Assembly: GCA_947173485.1 (NCBI GenBank)
Contig: CAMWFH010000017.1
Location: forward strand, 1 to 53,896
Direction: 5' to 3'
Source: an uncultured Clostridia bacterium
Lineage (GTDB): Bacteria > Bacillota > Clostridia > Oscillospirales > Oscillospiraceae
DNA: 53,896 bases
In this document: piece after piece, positions 50,647 through 53,896 of the stretch
Position numbering within the stretch: the first letter of the stretch is position 1
Layout of the letters: every line of letters starts with the position of its first letter
The notes under the pieces: model-generated
Told to the model about the DNA's origin: nothing
What the model saw: only the letters and a program-made list of their open reading frames with translations
Database searches by the model: none
Made by a program: the position numbers and the translations under genes

Positions 50647-50883
50647 ATGGTTTGTTACCCTGTACTCGTTGGAGAAATGGCAAAGCGAGAAGTGCAAAAA
50701 AAGGAAATGGCTAAGCGAATGGGAGTCTGCTATCGGGCATTGAACAACAAATTAAGTGGGAAGGCCCCATTTACTTGGCCAGAGGTGTGCATCATCAATA
50801 GCACATTTTTCCCAGATATGGAAAAAGATGTTCTCTTTGCCCGAGCAGACCAGGACAACGCGCAAGGAGGCAACACCACATGA
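50647..50883 (+). CDS. Small HTH protein, phage-type (Cro-like candidate)
   Basis: 78 residues. EMAKRMGVCYRALNNKLSGKAPFTWPEVCIIN is a plausible HTH with the start EVQKKEMAK. It is the first gene of the early plus-strand transcript facing the repressor, the position of a Cro-type protein. CAGGAGGTGAG precedes ATG 50647. It overlaps the next gene by 4 bp. Confidence 0.75.
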   Translation: MVCYPVLVGEMAKREVQKKEMAKRMGVCYRALNNKLSGKAPFTWPEVCIINSTFFPDMEKDVLFARADQDNAQGGNTT

Positions 50884-51041
50884 AAGCCCCTAACATTATG
50901 CTGACCGCACATATTGACCAGACAGAGGTCGACCAAGCAATCGATAAAGTAGAACGATTGAAAGAGCTGTTGAAAGAGGCCCGCTCACTGGTGGATGAGC
51001 TGGCCTCCATGGAAATCGATTTATCGGTGAATGTTGAGTGA
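50880..51041 (+). CDS. Small 53-residue helical protein of the element
   Basis: A short gene beginning ATG 50880, overlapping the upstream stop (ATGA) with AAGGAGG in front. It begins MKAPNIMLTAHIDQTEVDQ and has a coiled-coil-like helix (AIDKVERLKELLKEARSLVDEL) before the C-terminus DLSVNVE. No family is recognised; such small coiled-coil proteins are common in early regions of Clostridial phages. Its 3' end overlaps the convergent zinc-ribbon gene by 21 bp. Confidence 0.7.
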   Translation: MKAPNIMLTAHIDQTEVDQAIDKVERLKELLKEARSLVDELASMEIDLSVNVE

Positions 51042-51239
51042 CAGGTTGATCTCCGCTCCACAGCGCGGGCATATATTTCGGCCTTCGGTCACAAAGATTT
51101 TGGCCTTACATTTTGGGCAGTCGGCTTCAAATGACTTTGCCCGTATCGCGCTTTCTGCCTTGTCCATGACCGATGACTTTAAGTCCCGCATGAACCGCTG
51201 CATATCGGATTTGCTTCCCAGGTTGTAGTTTCTTGCCAT
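51021..51239 (-). CDS. Small zinc-ribbon protein
   Basis: 72 residues. DCPKCKAK and ICPRCGAE give two CxxC pairs for one zinc ion. The N-terminal part (RNYNLGSKSDMQRFMRDLKSSVMDKAES) is helical and resembles phage zinc-ribbon proteins with unknown roles. It is read against the early transcript, with its 3' end overlapping the 53-residue gene. Confidence 0.75.
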   Translation of the reverse strand: MARNYNLGSKSDMQRFMRDLKSSVMDKAESAIRAKSFEADCPKCKAKIFVTEGRNICPRCGAEINLSLNIHR

Positions 51240-51398
51240 TTAGATACCATCCTTATAAAAGTATTGCAGAAGAAACATTTGTTCATCTGTTGATACGATT
51301 ATACAATTTGCGGAACAAAATCGCAATATGTAGTGTGTAAACTTTTTGTGAACGCAAAATATTGATATACCAATACTTTGTGGAAGGGAGTTGATCGA

Positions 51399-51632
51399 TT
51401 GACCATATCAGAGAGCAACGCCCCAATCCCAGCGAACATTTCCCGCATTATTCAAGACAAGGGACTTATTCAAAGAGCTGTAGCCGAACGTGCCGGGTTT
51501 TCTGCCCAGCAGTTTAGCGACATGTTGAACGGGCGCAAGATCATCAAACCCTGTGACATTCTGGCAATTTCCGATGTCATTGGCGTCAACGTCGGTGACC
51601 TGTTCGCAGATACCGGGCAGGACAGCGCATGA
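51399..51632 (+). CDS. XRE-family HTH protein
   Basis: 77 residues. IIQDKGLIQRAVAERAGFSAQQFSDMLNGRK is a standard HTH_3 domain, and CDILAISDVIGVNVGDLF completes it. TTG 51399 was selected because GGAAGGGAG lies 9 bp before it; an in-frame TTG at 51378 lacks this. The intergenic stretch from 51240 to 51398 is AT-rich and may hold its promoter (TATACC region), but no clear pair of hexamers was fixed. Confidence 0.85.
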   Translation: MTISESNAPIPANISRIIQDKGLIQRAVAERAGFSAQQFSDMLNGRKIIKPCDILAISDVIGVNVGDLFADTGQDSA

Positions 51633-51663
51633 AAAACCGGCCAGGGGGATAAGCCCTGACCGG
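51632..51663 (-). terminator. Terminator of the 43-residue basic protein gene
   Basis: Minus strand: CCGG-t-CAGGG pairs with CCCTG-g-CCGG around a short loop, followed by TTTTTC. It begins 13 bp after the stop of the minus-strand gene. Confidence 0.8.
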
Positions 51664-51676
51664 TCAGGCGCCGGTG

Positions 51677-51808
51677 CTACTTTGAGCGCCGGTTGGAAAG
51701 CGCGGAAGCAGCAAGCTTCTTTGTGGTTTTGCTGGTCTTGCTGCTACGAAGCGCTTTCGATGCCTTAGAGGCCACCTTGGAAGATGTCCTCACGGAGTTT
51801 CGTGCCAT
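51677..51808 (-). CDS. Small 43-residue Lys/Ser/Ala-rich basic protein
   Basis: ATG 51808 is preceded by GGAGGTGAACAG. The protein begins MARNSVRTSSKVASKASKAL and continues SSKTSKTTKKLAASALSNRRSK to the stop. It is strongly basic without acidic residues and without hydrophobic segments. Similar SK-rich micro-proteins occur in mobile elements of many bacteria, generally unannotated. It has its own promoter (TTGACA-N17-TAAACT, 51893-51865) and terminator. Nucleic-acid binding is a fair guess, not shown. Confidence 0.7.
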   Translation of the reverse strand: MARNSVRTSSKVASKASKALRSSKTSKTTKKLAASALSNRRSK

Positions 51809-51852
51809 CTGTTCACCTCCTTTCTTACCCGTATCGATTGGAGGCAGACAAT

Positions 51853-51893
51853 GGCACTATTGACAGTTTAATACACAAATATTGAATTGTCAA
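51853..51893. promoter_or_regulatory. Promoter with GGCACTA element for the 43-residue gene
   Basis: Minus: TTGACA (51893-51888), 17 bp, TAAACT (51870-51865), with GGCACTA (51853-51859) immediately downstream near the start site. A possible divergent plus promoter (TTGACA 51860-51865, weak TGAATT 51883-51888) overlaps it. Confidence 0.6.
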
Positions 51894-51969
51894 TGACTTG
51901 CGCATCGAAGCTTCTTTCTGGCGCATGAAAAAGCCCGCCCAGAGGGGCGGAAGAAAGGAGGTCAGGACA

Positions 51970-52212
51970 ATGCCCAGAGCAAGGAAAACGCCCGCGGAGA
52001 AGCGGGCCGAAGTGTTCCGTCGCAACTACAACATCGGCAAGGCCCGGACAGGCTTCCAGGAGCCGGACATCGCCCGCGCTCTTGGTATCTCGCAGAGCAG
52101 CCTGTACAGGCGCAAGGTGTCACCGGACAAGTTCACCTTTGGTCAGGTCTTGACACTGAACCGGTTATTCGGCTGGACGGCGGATGAACTGTCCAGCATC
52201 ATCGGAACGTAA
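51970..52212 (+). CDS. HTH DNA-binding protein of the element
   Basis: 80 residues. EPDIARALGISQSSLYRRKVSPDKFTFGQ is an HTH with a typical following segment (LTLNRLFGWTADEL). The N-terminus is basic. GGAGGTCAGGACA precedes ATG 51970. It forms one transcript with the next two genes. Confidence 0.8.
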   Translation: MPRARKTPAEKRAEVFRRNYNIGKARTGFQEPDIARALGISQSSLYRRKVSPDKFTFGQVLTLNRLFGWTADELSSIIGT

Positions 52213-52223
52213 AGGAGGAGCGT

Positions 52224-52379
52224 ATGAACAAGGTCATCAGCTGCGAGAAGTACGGGGGCGGCTGGCGGGTAGAGGTGGAGACGCCCAGCGGGGCACGGTG
52301 TGTGGGCGTCTGGTACGGTAGCCGGGCCCACGCGCTGGAACAGGCCAGCCACAGCACGGCAGAGCCGGAGCCGGCGTGA
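52224..52379 (+). CDS. Small 51-residue protein, unknown
   Basis: ATG 52224 preceded by AAAGGAGGAGCG. It begins MNKVISCEKYGGGWRVEVET and looks like a small beta-rich fold (GARCVGVWYGSRAHALEQA). No family recognised. Its stop lies 14 bp before the Rha gene start. Confidence 0.65.
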   Translation: MNKVISCEKYGGGWRVEVETPSGARCVGVWYGSRAHALEQASHSTAEPEPA

Positions 52380-52393
52380 GGGGAGGTGAGCGC

Positions 52394-53067
52394 GTGAAGG
52401 ATAGTCGCATGAAAGAGCTGGTCTTCCTGGAGCCAAACAAAATCGACGCAGTGCCATTCACTACGTCAGAAGTCATCGCCGAGTTTGCCGGAGTGAAGCA
52501 TCACGCGATTCAGCAGCTGATCACTAAGCATGAGACGGACTTTAAGGAGTTTGGACAGGTCGCATTTGAAATGCGAGCTGTTACATACAGCCGAGGTACC
52601 AACTACGAGAAAATTTTCCATCTGAACGAGGAGCAGGCAACGCTCCTGATGACCTACCTGAAAAATACGGAACAGGTCAGAGCTTTCAAGAAGGAGCTGG
52701 TCCGGCAGTTCTACGCCATGCGGCGGGAGCTAGTCCAACGGCAGGTGAACCGGGCAAAGCTGCTCCCGTCCCGCCGAGATATGACCGATGCTATCCGGGA
52801 CTGCATTCCAGAAAGCCCGCATAGGCCATGTGGTACAAGCACTATACCGATCTGGCATATCGAGCTGCTTTTGGCAAAACTGCTGCCCAGATCCGCAGGG
52901 AACGGAACGCGCCGAAAAAAGCCGTTGCCGCAGATTACTTGACCGCTGAGGAGCTGGACCGCGTGGAGCGTATCACAAAGCAGATTGGTGTCCTGGTGGA
53001 GATGCGGCTGGAGTATCAGCAGATCAAAGCTATGGTGCTCCATCCGGCGTTGAGGGCCGTTTCATGA
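52394..53067 (+). pseudogene. Rha-family phage regulatory protein, frameshifted
   Basis: GTG 52394 follows GGAGGTGAGCGC. The Rha domain is visible: PFTTSEVIAEFAGVKHHAIQQL, MRAVTYSRGTNYEKIFHLNEEQA, LLMTYLKNTEQVRAFKKELVRQFY. After RDCIPESPH the reading frame turns into a short nonsense tail (stop at 52942), while the natural continuation, MWYKHYTDLAYRAAFG then KKAVAADYLTAEELDRVERI, appears one frame over (52828-53067). Inserting one A near 52823 restores one open frame, so a 1-bp deletion (or error) separates the halves. Confidence 0.8.
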
Positions 53068-53276
53068 GAGACAATTTGAAGAACGCCCGCAAAGCGGCGG
53101 GACTGACACAACAGGCGATGGCGGACAGGCTGGGTATAGGCTTGCGGCACTACAAAAAAATTGAGAGTGGCGAAACACTTGGGAGCGTTCCTTTGTGGGA
53201 TGACCTGGAAGATGTTTTAGGTATCAATCAGCGTGTTTTGCGAGAAATTCATCCCGACAAAGAAGGTAGTCGGTAG
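53064..53276 (+). CDS. XRE-family HTH protein
   Basis: 70 residues. KNARKAAGLTQQAMADRLGIGLRHYKKIESGE is a standard HTH_3, with a partial C-terminal part. ATG overlaps the Rha stop by 4 bp. The 3' end overlaps the opposite HTH gene by 53 bp, so the two are convergent and antisense there. Confidence 0.82.
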   Translation: MRDNLKNARKAAGLTQQAMADRLGIGLRHYKKIESGETLGSVPLWDDLEDVLGINQRVLREIHPDKEGSR

Positions 53277-53442
53277 AGACATCTAGCATATCGGCTATTT
53301 GAACAAGCCCGTCAAGAGTTGGTTTGGCGTCTCCACTTTCGTATTTTCGGTAGTTTCTAATGCCAGTATGAAGCATATCGGCCATTTTTTGGGCGGTAAT
53401 GCCACGCTCTTTCCGAGTTTGATTTAACCTTTCTGCAAACAT
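53224..53442 (-). CDS. XRE-family HTH protein, minus strand
   Basis: 72 residues. ERLNQTRKERGITAQKMADMLHTGIRNYRKYESGD is an HTH_3, then TLDGLVQIADMLDVSTDYLLCR as in repressors of the Cro/CI type. ATG 53442 with GGAGGGTTTACT in front. It is divergent from the Cys-rich gene at 53544 and shares the GGCACTA-containing promoter region with it. Confidence 0.85.
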   Translation of the reverse strand: MFAERLNQTRKERGITAQKMADMLHTGIRNYRKYESGDAKPTLDGLVQIADMLDVSTDYLLCRDEFLAKHAD

Positions 53443-53464
53443 AGTAAACCCTCCTAAAAAACGC

Positions 53465-53526
53465 TTGACAGTGCCATAATAATACACTATAATAGCGTTA
53501 CTAAACAGTGCCATTAAAAGGCACTA
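53465..53526 (+). promoter_or_regulatory. Promoter with AGTGCC/GGCACT operators
   Basis: TTGACA (53465-53470), 17 bp, TATAAT (53488-53493). AGTGCC at 53470-53475 overlaps the -35, and the palindrome AGTGCC-N7-GGCACT (53507-53525) lies downstream. The same half-site occurs at the lysogeny switch. Confidence 0.75.
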
Positions 53527-53543
53527 TAGAAGGAGGAGCGAAC

Positions 53544-53750
53544 ATGACAATGACAGCAACCCGCATCACTATCGGCCCCAGGGAACGGGCCTGTATCAAC
53601 TGCACGCAGTACCGGCAGTGCTACTTTGAAAGCCCGGTCCCCGGCGAGGTGTACAAGACCATGACGCCGGTCAGCTTTGGCTACTGCGTCCTGCACGAGC
53701 GCCAGCGTGGGGCTTTGCGGCAGCCCTGCAAGGACTACGAGACCAAATAG
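53544..53750 (+). CDS. Small cysteine-rich protein, unknown
   Basis: 68 residues. CINCTQYRQCYFE, then YCVLHERQRG and QPCKDYETK give five cysteines, possibly a metal-binding fold. GAAGGAGGAGCG precedes ATG 53544. Expression is from the operator-controlled promoter just upstream. No family recognised. Confidence 0.72.
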   Translation: MTMTATRITIGPRERACINCTQYRQCYFESPVPGEVYKTMTPVSFGYCVLHERQRGALRQPCKDYETK

Positions 53751-53793
53751 GACCCCGTTGGCAGACGGGGATGAGAAAACAAGGAGGACGAGC

Positions 53794-53896
53794 ATGACAG
53801 ACAAAGAACGAAAGCGGAAGCGCCTGCGGCAGCGTATGGAGGCGGATATCAAGGCGGGGCTGGTGATACTGGCCCTGGTGCTGGTGGGGTACATAG
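53794..53896 (+). CDS. Small membrane protein, 3' end beyond window
   Basis: ATG 53794 with AAGGAGGACGAGC in front. It begins TDKERKRKRLRQRMEAD, then a hydrophobic helix GLVILALVLVGYI. Thirty-four codons are present without a stop, so it is cut by the window edge. It looks like a small single-pass phage or ICE protein. Confidence 0.6.
   Translation, partial: MTDKERKRKRLRQRMEADIKAGLVILALVLVGYI

Overview
The window is a stretch of a high-GC, Gram-positive, anaerobic spore-forming chromosome. The closest overall fit is a Clostridia member of the Oscillospiraceae type (Flavonifractor/Lawsonibacter-like). This is inferred from gene content, not from a database search. The supporting features are a type A RNase P RNA, yunB and both dipicolinate synthase subunits (sporulation), an [FeFe]-hydrogenase with a flavoprotein partner, hprK, the rapZ-yvcK-whiA block, and strong GGAGG ribosome binding sites.

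Layout: 1-69 is the 3' part of a tRNA-Thr. 236-2238 is a MarR-regulated MATE efflux operon with two palindromes around its promoter. 2270-2680 is rnpB. 2836-6976 carries murD, yunB and ligA. 7036-10844 (minus) holds a 28-residue membrane peptide gene and a two-gene [FeFe]-hydrogenase operon. 11063-12267 is ispD-ispF. 12357-13491 (minus) is thpR and a nitroreductase. 13656-15061 is spoVFA-spoVFB. 15167-17051 (minus) is a GntR/ABC transporter operon. 17216-18028 is an Rpn-type nuclease. 18084-19195 (minus) is a two-gene chromate-family transporter. 19357-24207 holds two Sel1-repeat genes, the second frameshifted. 24260-27260 (minus) is a histidine kinase/response regulator pair. 27481-31322 is mixed: an operator-flanked orphan gene, a SUKH-LRR protein, a YqeG phosphatase, a hypothetical protein and a pseudouridine synthase. 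31517-33180 carries efp and two conserved small genes. 33200-33400 is an unexplained structured, tRNA-like region. 33444-35448 holds a SUMF-like protein, nth and rpmB. 35669-45413 is a long housekeeping run: hprK, ROK kinase, murB, rapZ, yvcK, whiA, a C_GCAxxG protein and dnaE. 45536-47744 holds a polysaccharide deacetylase and a PD-(D/E)XK-like nuclease candidate.

From about 47926 to the right edge the window enters an integrated mobile element (prophage or ICE) inserted in the 3' end of a tRNA gene. A 25-bp tRNA 3' fragment lies 40 bp from a tyrosine integrase gene. It is followed by a Uma2-type nuclease, an S24 (CI/LexA-like) repressor with a divergent promoter switch, many small HTH or zinc-ribbon proteins, a frameshifted Rha antirepressor and a tiny basic protein gene with its own terminator. 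A repeated GGCACTA half-site at several promoters suggests one repressor controls the element. The far end of the element is outside the window.

The observations most worth follow-up are: the 28-residue membrane peptide gene, whose promoter shares TGTAAG boxes with the two-component system; the G7 frameshift in the second Sel1 gene; the CCGTTSAACGG operator pair; the tRNA-like region near 33.25 kb; and the operator network of the mobile element. No CRISPR array, rRNA or complete insertion sequence is visible. All calls come from reading the sequence; no search or folding program was run.
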